Position numbers and translations under genes: made by a program. From Burkholderia pseudomultivorans (GTDB lineage Bacteria > Pseudomonadota > Gammaproteobacteria > Burkholderiales > Burkholderiaceae), in NCBI RefSeq assembly GCF_902499075.1, contig NZ_CABVPP010000014.1, forward strand, positions 54,735-118,734: 64,000 bases of DNA, given 5' to 3'. Below, piece after piece: positions 1-7,645 of the stretch (position 1 is its first letter; each line of letters begins with the position of its first letter). The notes under the pieces were generated by a model. That model had not been told where the DNA came from and did no database searches. It saw nothing but the letters and a program-made list of their open reading frames with translations.

Positions 1-206
1 TCGTCACGCCGCTCGGCGCGATGGACGACGCCGCGCCGGCGCCGCGCACGCACCGCGCGCCGCCGCTGCTCGGCGAGCATACGGTCGGCGTGCTGCGCGA
101 AGCCGGTTTCGACGACGACGCGATCGATGCGCTGCTCGCCGCGCGCGCGATCTTCCAGGCCGATGCGGCGGAGCAGGCCGAAACGACGGCGGAGGCGCTG
201 CAATGA
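1..206 (+). CDS. CaiB/BaiF-type CoA-transferase, C-terminal fragment (5' end outside window)
   Basis: Only the last 67 or so codons are present, read in the frame that stops with TGA at 204-206. The visible protein has a proline/arginine-rich linker, then GEHTVGVLREAGFDDDAIDALL and an alanine-rich end. A tail of the form 'GEHT..vL.e.Gf.d..I..L...gvi' is typical of family III (CaiB/BaiF) CoA-transferases, which move CoA between organic acids. The stop overlaps the next start (ATGA at 203-206), so the two genes are translationally coupled. The neighbour is a crotonase resembling methylmalonyl-CoA decarboxylase, which suggests joint handling of a carboxylic acid as its CoA ester. Substrate unknown; the family call rests on the tail only. 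Confidence 0.7.
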   Translation, partial: VTPLGAMDDAAPAPRTHRAPPLLGEHTVGVLREAGFDDDAIDALLAARAIFQADAAEQAETTAEALQ

Positions 207-1012
207 GCGACGCGACGAAATCCGCAGGGCCGTCGGGCGTGACGGTCGACGGTGTCGGCGAGCGGATCGCATGCGTGCGCTTCGCGAACCCGGCGCGCCG
301 GCATGCGCTCGATGCGCCGCTGCTCGACGCGCTGGTCGAGCGTCTCGACGCGCTCGCCGGGCAGCGTCCGCCGCCGGTCGTGATCCTGTCGAACGACGGG
401 CGCGGCGACGTCTGGAGCGCGGGGCACGACCTGCGCGAGCTGGCCGACGATCGCGATCCGCTCGCGTACGGCAAGCCGCTCGAACGCGCGCTGCGGCGCG
501 TGCGGACCTATCCGGGCGCGGTGATCGCGGCCGTGTCGGGATCGGCGTGGGGCGGGGCGGTCGATCTCGTGATGAGCTGCGACCTGGTGGTCGCGGCGCG
601 CGACGCGCGGTTTGCGATGACGCCCGCGAACATCGGGCTGCCGTATTCGACGAGCGGGCTGCTGCGCTTCTACGACAACCTGCCGATCCACGTGCTGAAG
701 GAGATGTTCTTCTGCGCGCAGCCGCTCGACGCCGAGCGCGCCGCGCATCACGGGCTCGTGAACCGGCTGGCCGATGCGGGCGGCGTCGATGCGGCCGCAC
801 TCGACGTCGCGCGCACGATCGCGGCCAAGGCGCCGCTCGCGGTGCAGGCCGTGAAGGAGCAGTTGCGCGTGCTGCAGGATGCGCGGCCGCTGCCGGCCGA
901 CGCGTTCGAGCGCGTCGCCGAGCTGCGCCGGCAGGCGTGCGAAGGCGCGGATTTCAGCGAAGGGCTGCGCGCGTTCGCGGAGCGGCGGGCGCCGGTGTTT
1001 CGTGGGGTGTAG
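203..1012 (+). CDS. Enoyl-CoA hydratase/isomerase family protein, methylmalonyl-CoA decarboxylase-like
   Basis: A 269-residue crotonase-fold protein. The segment GSAWGGAVDLVMSCDLVVAA near residue 110-130 holds the oxyanion-hole glycines. It is followed by MTPANIGLPYS and IHVLKEMFF, and the C-terminal part has KAPLAVQAVKEQLRVL and an EGLRAFAERRAPVF end. This pattern resembles E. coli ScpB (methylmalonyl-CoA decarboxylase) more than classical enoyl-CoA hydratases, because the usual catalytic glutamate pair is not obvious. It would act on a short acyl-CoA in the cytosol. The start overlaps the stop of the CoA-transferase by four bases, so they form an operon; nothing co-directional follows. The family is certain; the decarboxylase assignment is inferred from motif resemblance. 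Confidence 0.85.
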   Translation: MSDATKSAGPSGVTVDGVGERIACVRFANPARRHALDAPLLDALVERLDALAGQRPPPVVILSNDGRGDVWSAGHDLRELADDRDPLAYGKPLERALRRVRTYPGAVIAAVSGSAWGGAVDLVMSCDLVVAARDARFAMTPANIGLPYSTSGLLRFYDNLPIHVLKEMFFCAQPLDAERAAHHGLVNRLADAGGVDAAALDVARTIAAKAPLAVQAVKEQLRVLQDARPLPADAFERVAELRRQACEGADFSEGLRAFAERRAPVFRGV

Positions 1013-1157
1013 GTGTCGAGGTGCGGATGGCGGGTGCGGTCGACGACGCTATATGTCTCATGCCGCACGCCGCATGCAGAGCGCATCACGCGTGCGTTGC
1101 CTCCCGAAGGTCGGCCGCCGTGTCAGCCGCTGCCGTCAAGCACCGGGCCAGCCGACG

Positions 1158-1697
1158 TCAGGCGCCGATCGCATGCACGCCGACCAGCAGCAGCGCGCCA
1201 GCCGCAATCAGCAGCAGCGCGTGCAGGCGCGTATACATCACGCACAGCGTCGACGCGATCGCGATCGCCCGCGCGGGCCAGCCGCCGTCGAGCGCCTGCA
1301 GCAGCACCCACACCGACGCGAGGATCATGCCGGCCGCGACGGGCCGCAGGCCGGCCTCGAGCGCGACCTGCCAGCGCGCGCCCTGATGCCGCCGCCACAG
1401 GTGCGCGATGCCGTAGATCAGGAACGCGGTCGGCCCGAACAGCGCGAGCGTCGCGATCACCGCGCCCCACGGCCCCGCGACCTGCCAGCCGATCAGCGTC
1501 GCGAGCAGCGAGCCGGGGCCCGGCGCCATTCGCGCGATCGCGAAGTCGTTGACGAACTGCGTGGCCGTCATCCAGTGATGGACGTCGACGACCTGCCGCT
1601 GGATGTCGGCGATGATGGCCTGCCCGCCGCCGATCGTCGCGATCGACAGCGGCGCGAACACGCCGAACAGCGCGGCGTAGCGCTGCGCGACGCTCAT
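1158..1697 (-). CDS. chrA: Chromate transporter, C-terminal-half type (ChrA)
   Basis: A 179-residue membrane protein starting MSVAQRYAALFGVFAPLSIA. It has the ChrA signature 'F..lsi.TIGGG.a' near residues 12-26, and FAIARMAPGPGSLLATLIG near residue 50, the P-G-P core motif of the CHR family. Five to six hydrophobic segments follow. CHR proteins export chromate by an indirect mechanism; long ones have two homologous halves, whereas many proteobacteria encode the halves as two adjacent genes. That is the case here: the start ATG overlaps the stop of the upstream half (1694-1697). Both halves are probably needed. No ChrB regulator is visible nearby, so inducibility by chromate is open. Confidence 0.88.
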   Translation of the reverse strand: MSVAQRYAALFGVFAPLSIATIGGGQAIIADIQRQVVDVHHWMTATQFVNDFAIARMAPGPGSLLATLIGWQVAGPWGAVIATLALFGPTAFLIYGIAHLWRRHQGARWQVALEAGLRPVAAGMILASVWVLLQALDGGWPARAIAIASTLCVMYTRLHALLLIAAGALLLVGVHAIGA

Positions 1698-2302
1698 CGG
1701 CCGTCGCTCCCGGCACGGGCCGCAGCGCGGCGGTATTCGAGCGCGACGCTCAGCGTGCCGCCGATCAGCACGGTCCACACGAGCGGCCAGTGCAGCACCG
1801 CGACCGACACGAAGGTCAGCGCCATCACCGCGAACGGCAGCACACGGCGCGGCAGGCGGCGCACGGCGGTGATCGCCATCGACACCGACAGCCCGATCGC
1901 TGCGGCTGCCGCGCCCGCGAGCGCGACATGCGTGAGCGGAAAGCGGGTGACGCGCGAGAACGCGACGCCGAACAGCACGATCAGCACCGCCGGCGGCGCG
2001 ATGATGCCGGTGAAGCCTGCCACCGCGCCGCGCCATCCTGCGAGCCGGTAGCCGATCCAGATCGCGAGATTCTTCACGTTGACGCCCGGCAGCGCCTGCG
2101 ACAGCGCGAGACCGTTGAGGAACGCCTCTTCGTCGAGCCAGCGCCGCTCGTGCACGAAGTCGCGCATGATCCGGCCGCTGAGCCCGCCGCCGAAACTGGT
2201 GAGGCCGATCTGCGCGAACGCGACGAACAACGCGAGCATGCCGGGCGGCGGCGCGTCGCCTTCGGGCGGCGCCGGCGGGGGCGTGACGGGGGACAGGGGC
2301 AT
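1694..2302 (-). CDS. chrA: Chromate transporter, N-terminal-half type (ChrA)
   Basis: A 202-residue membrane protein (from MPLSPVTPPP) with a short proline-rich cytosolic N-terminus. The first CHR core follows: ALFVAFAQIGLTSFGGGLSG, then ALSQALPGVNVKNLAIWIG with the LPGVN variant of the family's P-G-P motif. Four or five further hydrophobic stretches complete it. It pairs with the downstream half-gene, with a four-base overlap. An in-frame ATG at 2347 would add 15 residues; I prefer 2302 because the extra residues look non-conserved, although neither start has a strong ribosome-binding site. The opposite symmetry of the two halves in the membrane is a known property of the family, not something seen here. 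Confidence 0.85.
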   Translation of the reverse strand: MPLSPVTPPPAPPEGDAPPPGMLALFVAFAQIGLTSFGGGLSGRIMRDFVHERRWLDEEAFLNGLALSQALPGVNVKNLAIWIGYRLAGWRGAVAGFTGIIAPPAVLIVLFGVAFSRVTRFPLTHVALAGAAAAAIGLSVSMAITAVRRLPRRVLPFAVMALTFVSVAVLHWPLVWTVLIGGTLSVALEYRRAAARAGSDGR

Positions 2303-2430
2303 CGGACGGACAGGGCGTGGCGGTTGGGCGGGCGCCCATGTTAGCAAGCAGTCGCTGTCGGCAGGCTGACGGCCGGTCGGCGCGGATGTCAGTGACCGTG
2401 ACCGACCCGCGCGCCCGCATGCCTGCGCCG

Positions 2431-3186
2431 CTAGGCCGTCACGACCGTCACGCCGGCCGCCTCGATCGGCTGCGTCAGTGCGGCATCGGTTTCCTTCTCA
2501 ACCACGACCGTCTGCGCGAGCGTGATGTCGCCGATCACGAACTGCGATGCGGCGCGCAGCTTGGATTGCGACGCGAGCACGACCGTCTCGGCGGCCCGCC
2601 CGGCCAGCGCGCGCTTGATCGCCGCTTCCTCGAAGTCGCCGGTGCTCAGCCCGGCGACCGGATGGACGCCGGTGACGCCCATGAAGTACAGGTCCGCATG
2701 GATGCGCGCAATGCCCTCCATCGCCGCGGCGCCGACCGCGACGATCGAATGCTTGTAGAGCCGCCCGCCGATCAGGATCACGTCGATCGACGGATGCGCG
2801 GCCAGCGCGACCGCGACGCTCGGGCTGTGCGTGACGATCGTCGCGCGCAGGTCGGCCGGCAACTGGCTGACGAGCAGCGCCGACGTCGTGCCGCCGTCGA
2901 CGATCGCGACCTGCCCGGGGCCGATCATTTGCGCGGCGCGTCGGGCGATGCGCCGTTTTTCGGCGGTTTCGAGCGCCTCGCGCTGCGCGAACGGCGCAAC
3001 GGCCGGCGACGCCGGCAGCGCACCGCCATGCACGCGCTGCAGCAGCCCTTCGGCGGCGAGTTCGCGCAGGTCGCGGCGCACCGTATCCTCGGACACGCCG
3101 AATTGCGCGCTCAGTTCGACGGCCAGCACCTGGCCGTCGCGCGCGAGCGCATCGAGGATCGCTTTCTTGCGTTGAGTCGTCAGCAT
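2431..3186 (-). CDS. DeoR/GlpR-family transcriptional regulator
   Basis: A 251-residue regulator. Residues 1-57 form the DeoR winged helix: QRKKAILDALARDGQV, then the recognition segment FGVSEDTVRRDLRELAAEG and HGGALP. The C-terminal DeoRC sensor domain shows DGGTTSALLVSQLP, THSPSVAVAL, LIGGRLYKHSIVAVG and FMGVTGVHPVAGLSTGDFEEAAIKRAL. Such sensors usually bind a phosphorylated sugar or related metabolite. The gene is divergent from the NudK-like hydrolase at 3268. The 81-bp gap holds decamer repeats that run up to the start codon (separate entry), implying autoregulation and perhaps control of the neighbour. No Shine-Dalgarno sequence precedes the ATG. The natural ligand cannot be read from sequence. 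Confidence 0.92.
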   Translation of the reverse strand: MLTTQRKKAILDALARDGQVLAVELSAQFGVSEDTVRRDLRELAAEGLLQRVHGGALPASPAVAPFAQREALETAEKRRIARRAAQMIGPGQVAIVDGGTTSALLVSQLPADLRATIVTHSPSVAVALAAHPSIDVILIGGRLYKHSIVAVGAAAMEGIARIHADLYFMGVTGVHPVAGLSTGDFEEAAIKRALAGRAAETVVLASQSKLRAASQFVIGDITLAQTVVVEKETDAALTQPIEAAGVTVVTA

Positions 3187-3190
3187 CGCG

Positions 3191-3230
3191 GTTGCACGAA
3201 ATTTCTTGAAGTTGCACGAATTTGCACGTT
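3191..3230. promoter_or_regulatory. Helically phased decamer repeats, candidate operator of the DeoR-family regulator
   Basis: GTTGCACGAA occurs at 3191-3200 and again exactly at 3211-3220, and a third related decamer TTTGCACGTT follows at 3221-3230. The decamer between them (3201-3210, ATTTCTTGAA) shares the TTGAA end. The copies are therefore spaced 20 and 10 bp apart, two turns and one turn of helix, on the same face. They lie 4 bp upstream of the regulator's start codon and about 40 bp upstream of the hydrolase start. Direct repeats are a common DeoR-family operator form; the assignment is inference. Confidence 0.6.
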
Positions 3231-3267
3231 ACCATGGGCGCCGGTTCTTGTCGAATGGGAGACCGCC

Positions 3268-3867
3268 ATGACCGCCACGCGGGACCGCGTGCGCATCGTC
3301 GATACGACGGTGCTGTCCGATGACTGGTATGTGCTGAAGAAGGTGACGTTCGATTTCCTGCGCCGCGACGGGACGTGGCAGCGCCTGAGCCGCGAGACCT
3401 ACGATCGCGGCAACGGCGCGACCATCCTGCTGCGCCACGCGACGACCGGCGACGTGCTGCTGACGCGGCAGTTCCGGATGCCGGCGTTCGTCAACGGGCA
3501 CGACGGGATGCTGCTCGAAGCCGCCGCCGGCCTGCTCGACGACGCGACGCCCGACGCGCGCATCCGCGCGGAGGCCGAGGAGGAAACCGGCTACCGCGTG
3601 CGCGGCGTGCGCAAGGTGTTCGAGGCGTTCATGAGCCCGGGCTCCGTGACGGAGAAGCTGCATTTCTTCGTCGGCGAATACGATGCGTCGCTGCGCACGG
3701 GCGACGGCGGCGGCGTTGCGGACGAGGGCGAGGATCTCGAGGTCGTCGAGATGCCGCTGCAGGCGGCGCTCGATGCGGTCGAGCGCGGCGAGATCGTCGA
3801 TGCGAAGACGATCATGCTGCTGCAATACGTCGCGCTGCGGGAAACCGCGAGTGCGCACCCGGCATGA
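3268..3867 (+). CDS. NUDIX hydrolase, NudK-like (GDP-sugar pyrophosphatase type)
   Basis: A 199-residue protein. Start ATG 3268 follows GGGAGA by 6 bp. The Nudix box lies around residues 93-115 (GLLDDATPDARIRAEAEEET), with the EEETGY metal-binding end intact and an alanine where many members have Arg or Lys before the Glu. EAFMSPGSVTEKLHFFVGEY follows, closely matching the 'MSPGgVTE..HFF.aEY' segment of E. coli NudK, which hydrolyses GDP-mannose and related nucleotide sugars. ATILLRHATTGDVLLTRQFR before the box is also typical of this subfamily. It is divergent from the DeoR regulator and overlaps the next short ORF by four bases. Substrate is inferred from subfamily resemblance. Confidence 0.85.
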   Translation: MTATRDRVRIVDTTVLSDDWYVLKKVTFDFLRRDGTWQRLSRETYDRGNGATILLRHATTGDVLLTRQFRMPAFVNGHDGMLLEAAAGLLDDATPDARIRAEAEEETGYRVRGVRKVFEAFMSPGSVTEKLHFFVGEYDASLRTGDGGGVADEGEDLEVVEMPLQAALDAVERGEIVDAKTIMLLQYVALRETASAHPA

Positions 3868-4043
3868 CGCCGCAGCTCGTGCTGGTCGCCGGTCCGTATC
3901 GCAGCGGGACCGACGGCGCCCCCGCGCGAATCGCCGCCAATCTGCGCCGGCTCGAGGCGGCGGCGCTCGCCGTGCACCGGCGCGGGCATGTGCCGATGAT
4001 CGGCGAGTGGGTATCGTTGCCGCTCGCCGTGGCGGCGGACTGA
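3864..4043 (+). pseudogene. Truncated DUF4406-like (nucleoside 2-deoxyribosyltransferase-fold) gene
   Basis: The ATG overlaps the NUDIX stop (ATGA) and the protein is only 59 residues: MTPQLVLVAGPYRSGTDGAP, an Asn-Leu-Arg-Arg-Leu-Glu helix, then HRRGHVPMIGEWVSLPLAVAAD and TGA. The start is the phosphate-binding 'GPYRSG' strand-loop of the DUF4406 / nucleoside deoxyribosyltransferase-like fold, whose members are usually about twice this length. The downstream DNA in the +1 frame begins GLSRSGDGAALRGS, which could be the shifted continuation, but it degrades quickly and no second half of the fold is recognisable. Most likely a decayed gene; a functional miniature is less likely. The family call is from memory of the motif. 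Confidence 0.55.
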
Positions 4044-4190
4044 GCCGGTCGGGCGACGGCGCTGCACTGCGCGGCAGCGTCGCAGCGGTGCACACGTTCG
4101 GCATGCGTTGCACGTGCGTCGCCGCGCGCGAACCGGCGTATGATCGCGACGCGCGCTCGCGCAACGTGCCACGCCCTCTGCCGAATCATC

Positions 4191-5048
4191 ATGTCGCCTT
4201 CCGATTCAACCGCCCCTGCCGCGCCGTTGCCGGCCGATCTCGTCGCGTCCGCGGTCGCGGCGCTCGCGCGCGCCGACGCGCTGCTCGTCACCGCCGGCGC
4301 CGGCCTCGGCGTCGATTCGGGGCTGCCCGATTTTCGCGGCACGGACGGCTTCTGGCGCGCGTATCCGGCGCTGCGCCACGAGCGTTTCGAATTCCACGAG
4401 ATTGCGTCGCCGCAGGCGTTTCGCGCGCACCCGCAGCTCGCGTGGGGGTTCTACGGGCACCGTCTTTCGCTGTATCGGTCGACGGTGCCGCACGCGGGCT
4501 TCGCGATCCTGCGCCGCTGGATCGACGCGATGCCGAACGGCGGTTTCGTGCTGACGAGCAATGTCGACGGCCAGTTCCAGGCAGCCGGCTTCGATCCGGC
4601 GCGCATCGTCGAGATTCACGGGTCGATCCACGCGCTGCAATGCCTGCGACCGTGTTCGGATCAAACGTGGGATGCCGCGTCGTTCGTGCCGGACGTCGAC
4701 GAAGCCGCGTGCCGGCTGGTCGGGGCGCCGCCGCGCTGTCCGCGCTGCGGCGGTCTCGCGCGGCCGAACATCCTGATGTTCGGCGATTCGGGCTGGCTCG
4801 GCGCCCGCTACGACGCACAGGAGCGCGCGCTGAACGACTGGCTCGCGCGAGCGGGGCGCGTGGCGGTCGTCGAGATCGGCGCGGGTACCGCGATCCCGAC
4901 CGTGCGCCTGTCGAGCGAGCGGCTCGGCGCCGACGTGATCCGCATCAACGCACGCGAAGCCCACGCGCGCCGCGCGGACGCGATCGGGCTGAAGGGCGGC
5001 GCGCTCGCGACGCTGACGGCGCTCGACGCGGCGTGGCGCCGCGAATAG
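4191..5048 (+). CDS. Sir2-family NAD-dependent protein deacetylase
   Basis: A 285-residue sirtuin. [17 protein letters not shown] at about 34-50 is the NAD-binding GAG..SGIPDFR motif, [13 protein letters not shown] lies at 122-134, and IHG at 142-144 supplies the catalytic histidine. Cysteines at 151, 155, 183 and 186 could form the zinc ribbon, and [10 protein letters not shown] follows at 193. Two departures stand out: Ser replaces Gln in the usual QN(V/I)D motif, and the first cysteine pair is CX3C rather than CX2C. It lacks the Ala-Tyr-Arg triplet of CobB-type desuccinylases in the usual place, so substrate class is uncertain. ATG 4191 is preferred over 4140 because the extra residues match nothing conserved. 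It has no operon partner. Confidence 0.9.
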   Translation: MSPSDSTAPAAPLPADLVASAVAALARADALLVTAGAGLGVDSGLPDFRGTDGFWRAYPALRHERFEFHEIASPQAFRAHPQLAWGFYGHRLSLYRSTVPHAGFAILRRWIDAMPNGGFVLTSNVDGQFQAAGFDPARIVEIHGSIHALQCLRPCSDQTWDAASFVPDVDEAACRLVGAPPRCPRCGGLARPNILMFGDSGWLGARYDAQERALNDWLARAGRVAVVEIGAGTAIPTVRLSSERLGADVIRINAREAHARRADAIGLKGGALATLTALDAAWRRE

Positions 5049-5289
5049 CGGCGGCCGTGCGAACGCGCGGCGATTGCCGAAACATGCGATGCCGGTTGCG
5101 TCGATCCCGCATGGCCATTGCGCGGCGCTGCACGCATGCGCGGGCTCGCCGCCGTTGCCGGCGCGCCGCGAATCCGCATACAGTTCTGGCTACGCCGCCC
5201 GTGCGCGCCCCGCGCGCGGGCATGCGCACCGCTCCGGGCGACCGGAGCCCGGCGGCCGAACGCAGCCGCCTCAACGACCGGGAGCGTCC

Positions 5290-5676
5290 TTGTTCTATTC
5301 GATCGTCGCGATCTTCGTCGGCGCCGGGCTCGGCGCGCTGTTGCGCTGGTTTCTGAGCCTCGCGCTCAACGCATTCTTTCCGGCCGTGCCGCTCGGCACG
5401 CTCGCCGCAAACCTGCTCGGTGCCTACGTGATCGGCGTCGCCGCCGTCGTGTTCACGACCCGCGTCGGGCTGCCGCCCGAGTGGCGCCTGTTCGTGATCA
5501 CCGGTTTCCTCGGCGGCCTCACGACGTTCTCGACCTATTCGGTCGAGGTGATGACGCATGCGCTGCAGGGCGAATTCGGATGGGCAATTGCAGTGGCTGC
5601 CCTACACTTGACTGGATCGTTCACGCTGACGGCGCTCGGCATGTGGACCGCGCGTGCGTGGCTCGCCGCAGCCTGA
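5290..5676 (+). CDS. crcB: Fluoride ion channel CrcB/Fluc
   Basis: A 128-residue protein with four membrane segments and the Fluc motifs [28 protein letters not shown] and [16 protein letters not shown] (the GGxTTFSTF selectivity region). Fluc channels are dual-topology dimers that let cytosolic fluoride escape. The start is TTG at 5290, chosen because GGGAGCG lies 5-8 bases upstream and the first residues then match the family; no ATG in frame gives a reasonable N-terminus. The DUF190 gene follows 23 bp later. I looked for a fluoride (crcB) riboswitch in 5049-5289 and did not recognise one. Confidence 0.93.
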   Translation: MFYSIVAIFVGAGLGALLRWFLSLALNAFFPAVPLGTLAANLLGAYVIGVAAVVFTTRVGLPPEWRLFVITGFLGGLTTFSTYSVEVMTHALQGEFGWAIAVAALHLTGSFTLTALGMWTARAWLAAA

Positions 5677-5699
5677 GCGGGGCGGCACCGGAGGGAGCG

Positions 5700-6044
5700 A
5701 TGAACAGGGTTTTTCTGCGCTTTTACGTGCACGAGCAGCATCGCCTGCACCGGAAGCCGCTGTGGGAATGGCTGCTCGAAGAAGCGAACCGGATGGGGAT
5801 CGCGGGCGGCTCCGCGTTTCGCGCGATGGCGGGATTCGGTCAGCATCGCGTGCTGCACGAGGACCGCTTCTTCGAACTGCAGGGCACGCTTGCGATCGAG
5901 GTCGAATTCATCGTCACCGAGGACGAAGCGCAGCAACTGCTCGAGCGGCTGTCGCACGAGAAGGTGCGCGTGTGCTACGCGCTGATTCCGGCGCGCTTCG
6001 GCGTGATCGACACGCTGCACGCGCCGGCCGGGCCGCAGCCGTAA
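5700..6044 (+). CDS. DUF190-domain protein, CrcB partner
   Basis: A 114-residue soluble protein of the DUF190 (PF02641) type. It has an N-terminal FLRFYVHEQHRLHRKPLWEW strand-helix, GIAGGSAFRAMAGFGQH in the middle, and VEFIVTEDEAQQLLERL in the second half of the ferredoxin-like, PII-like fold. DUF190 proteins are repeatedly found beside crcB, and fused to it in some genomes, so a regulatory or stabilising role for the fluoride channel is plausible but not established. The start follows GGAGGGAGCG. It is the last gene of the crcB operon, and convergent yggT begins 31 bp downstream. Confidence 0.88.
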   Translation: MNRVFLRFYVHEQHRLHRKPLWEWLLEEANRMGIAGGSAFRAMAGFGQHRVLHEDRFFELQGTLAIEVEFIVTEDEAQQLLERLSHEKVRVCYALIPARFGVIDTLHAPAGPQP

Positions 6045-6075
6045 GGCCGGCTGCCGGCGGGAGCCGGCCGTCGCG

Positions 6076-6639
6076 TCAGATGCCGAACATCGTCAGCGAC
6101 ACGGCCGCGCGCGTGACGATCATGATCAGCACCTGCACGATCACGAACAGCAGGATCGGCGACAGGTCGATGCCGCCGAGGTTCGGGATGATGCGGCGCA
6201 GCGGGTTCAGGAACGGCGCGGTCAGCTGGTAGAGGATCGGCATCGCCGGCGAGCGCGGGTTGAGCCACGACAGCAGCGCCATCAGGATCGTCATCCAGAT
6301 CACGAGATTGAGCGCCCATTTCACGACGGTCAGCAGCGCGACGACGATGAGCGTCGCGATCACCGCGGCCGGATCGAAGCCGGCCATCACGACCATCAGC
6401 ACGACATAGACGAGCGCGGTGAGCAGCGCGGCCACGACGCTGGCCCAGTCGATGCCGCGCACGCCCGGGATCGCGCGGCGCAGCGGCAGCACGAGCCAGT
6501 TGGTGGCCTGCAGCACGGCCTGCGTGACCGGGTTGTACGGCGGCACGCGAACGGCCTGCATCCACACGCGCAGGATCAGCGCGGCGCCGAAGAGCGTGAA
6601 GACGGTATTGAGCAGAAAACGGGCGATCTCGCCGAACAT
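6076..6639 (-). CDS. YggT-family integral membrane protein
   Basis: A 187-residue protein with two YGGT repeats, each a pair of transmembrane helices around a short conserved motif: RVPPYNPVTQAV with LPLRRAIPGVRGID in the first, and WLNPRSPAMPILYQLTAPFL with PLRRIIPNLGGIDLSPI in the second. The family is widespread, often beside proC or cell-division genes, and linked to osmotic tolerance or envelope processes; the molecular role is unknown. Start 6639 is chosen over 6648 and 6711 because AAAGG lies about 8 bp upstream. The next gene upstream on the same strand encodes a ProC-like oxidoreductase, echoing the usual yggT/proC neighbourhood. Confidence 0.9.
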   Translation of the reverse strand: MFGEIARFLLNTVFTLFGAALILRVWMQAVRVPPYNPVTQAVLQATNWLVLPLRRAIPGVRGIDWASVVAALLTALVYVVLMVVMAGFDPAAVIATLIVVALLTVVKWALNLVIWMTILMALLSWLNPRSPAMPILYQLTAPFLNPLRRIIPNLGGIDLSPILLFVIVQVLIMIVTRAAVSLTMFGI

Positions 6640-6715
6640 CGTTGGCATCCTTTTTATACAGTCGAGTAGCGTGCGGCCGCCAACGCCGGATGGCGGCGCA
6701 TCGGCCGACACCTTA

Positions 6716-7645
6716 TCACGCCTCGTCGCGCGGCGGGGAGGGGCGCGCAGCCGCGCGCGCGAGCGACGCCTCGACGACTTCGGCCAGCGCCGGCAGCGAT
6801 GCCGGCGGCACCGCGCGCTTCGCCGCGAGCGCGATCGCGCGGCGCGTCAGCAGCGCATAGAGCGTCGCATGATCGCCGCCGCGCGCGTCGAGCAGCGCGA
6901 GCTGCCGCTCGACGATGCCCGTATCGCCGCGCGACACGGGGCCGGCGAGCGCGTTCGCGAGTCCCTTGTCGCGGGCGGTCTCGATCGTGCCGGCCAGCAT
7001 CGGCAGCAGCGCGCGCAGTGCGGCTTGCTCGTCGAAGCCGACGCCGCGCCACAGCTCGACCGCTTCCGCGAGTCCGCACAGCGCGAAGCTCGCCGCATAA
7101 TGCGCGGCCGCGTGATAGAGCATCCGGCCGCCGGCCGGGATCGACAGCGGATGGCAGCCGAGTGCGGCGACAAGACGCAGCAGCGTCGCGTGCAGCGCGC
7201 CGTCGGCTTCGATCGTGACCGAGCAGCCGTCGATGCGCGCGAGATCGGCATCGCTGCCGCCGAACAGGTAGAGCGGGTGGAAGCCGCCGGTGGCCGCACC
7301 CTGCCGTTTCGCCGGATCGAGCAGGTCGACGGCCGACGCGCCGCTGCAATGGACGAGCGCCTGCCGTGCGGCGCGCGCCGCGTCGAAACGCAGCGTGGCG
7401 GCGGTCGCGCCGAGATGGTCGTCGGGCACGGTCAGGAAGATCAGGTCGGCGGCGTCGACCACCTGCTGCGGCGTGTCGACCGCGATGCAGCCGTCGATGT
7501 GCGCGGCGAGCGCGCGCGCAGACTCGGGCCTGCGGCTCGCGACCGCGACGACGGGAAAACCGGCCTGCGCGAAGCGCCGCGCGACGCAGCGCGCGAGGCG
7601 GCCGGCGCCGATGAAGCCGAGGCGGGGTGTGTCGGGGAGGGACAT
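6716..7645 (-). CDS. Rossmann-fold, DUF2520-domain oxidoreductase-like protein (ProC-related)
   Basis: A 309-residue protein. Residues 8-20 (RLGFIGAGRLARC) form the dinucleotide-binding loop, followed by VVAVASRRPESARALA, LIFLTVPDDHLG and VHCSGASAVDLL, which resemble pyrroline-5-carboxylate reductase and prephenate dehydrogenase N-domains. The C-terminal half (LYHAAAHYAASFALCGLAEA, LLPMLAGTIE, GPVSRGDTGIVERQLALL) is the helical DUF2520 domain. NAD(P) binding is likely; the substrate is unknown. The 432-bp region upstream is shared with the divergent exported-protein gene at 8079. It probably forms a short transcription unit with yggT, 77 bp downstream. Confidence 0.85.
   Translation of the reverse strand: MSLPDTPRLGFIGAGRLARCVARRFAQAGFPVVAVASRRPESARALAAHIDGCIAVDTPQQVVDAADLIFLTVPDDHLGATAATLRFDAARAARQALVHCSGASAVDLLDPAKRQGAATGGFHPLYLFGGSDADLARIDGCSVTIEADGALHATLLRLVAALGCHPLSIPAGGRMLYHAAAHYAASFALCGLAEAVELWRGVGFDEQAALRALLPMLAGTIETARDKGLANALAGPVSRGDTGIVERQLALLDARGGDHATLYALLTRRAIALAAKRAVPPASLPALAEVVEASLARAAARPSPPRDEA

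Noticed and set aside
2317-3867. A 516-codon frame running through the DeoR gene into the NUDIX gene
   Set aside because: Its first 317 codons are the arginine/histidine-rich antisense shadow of the regulator; only the part from 3268 looks like a protein family.
5049-5289. Possible fluoride riboswitch before crcB
   Set aside because: I looked for the conserved crcB-motif elements and saw none; the region is ordinary G+C-rich DNA.
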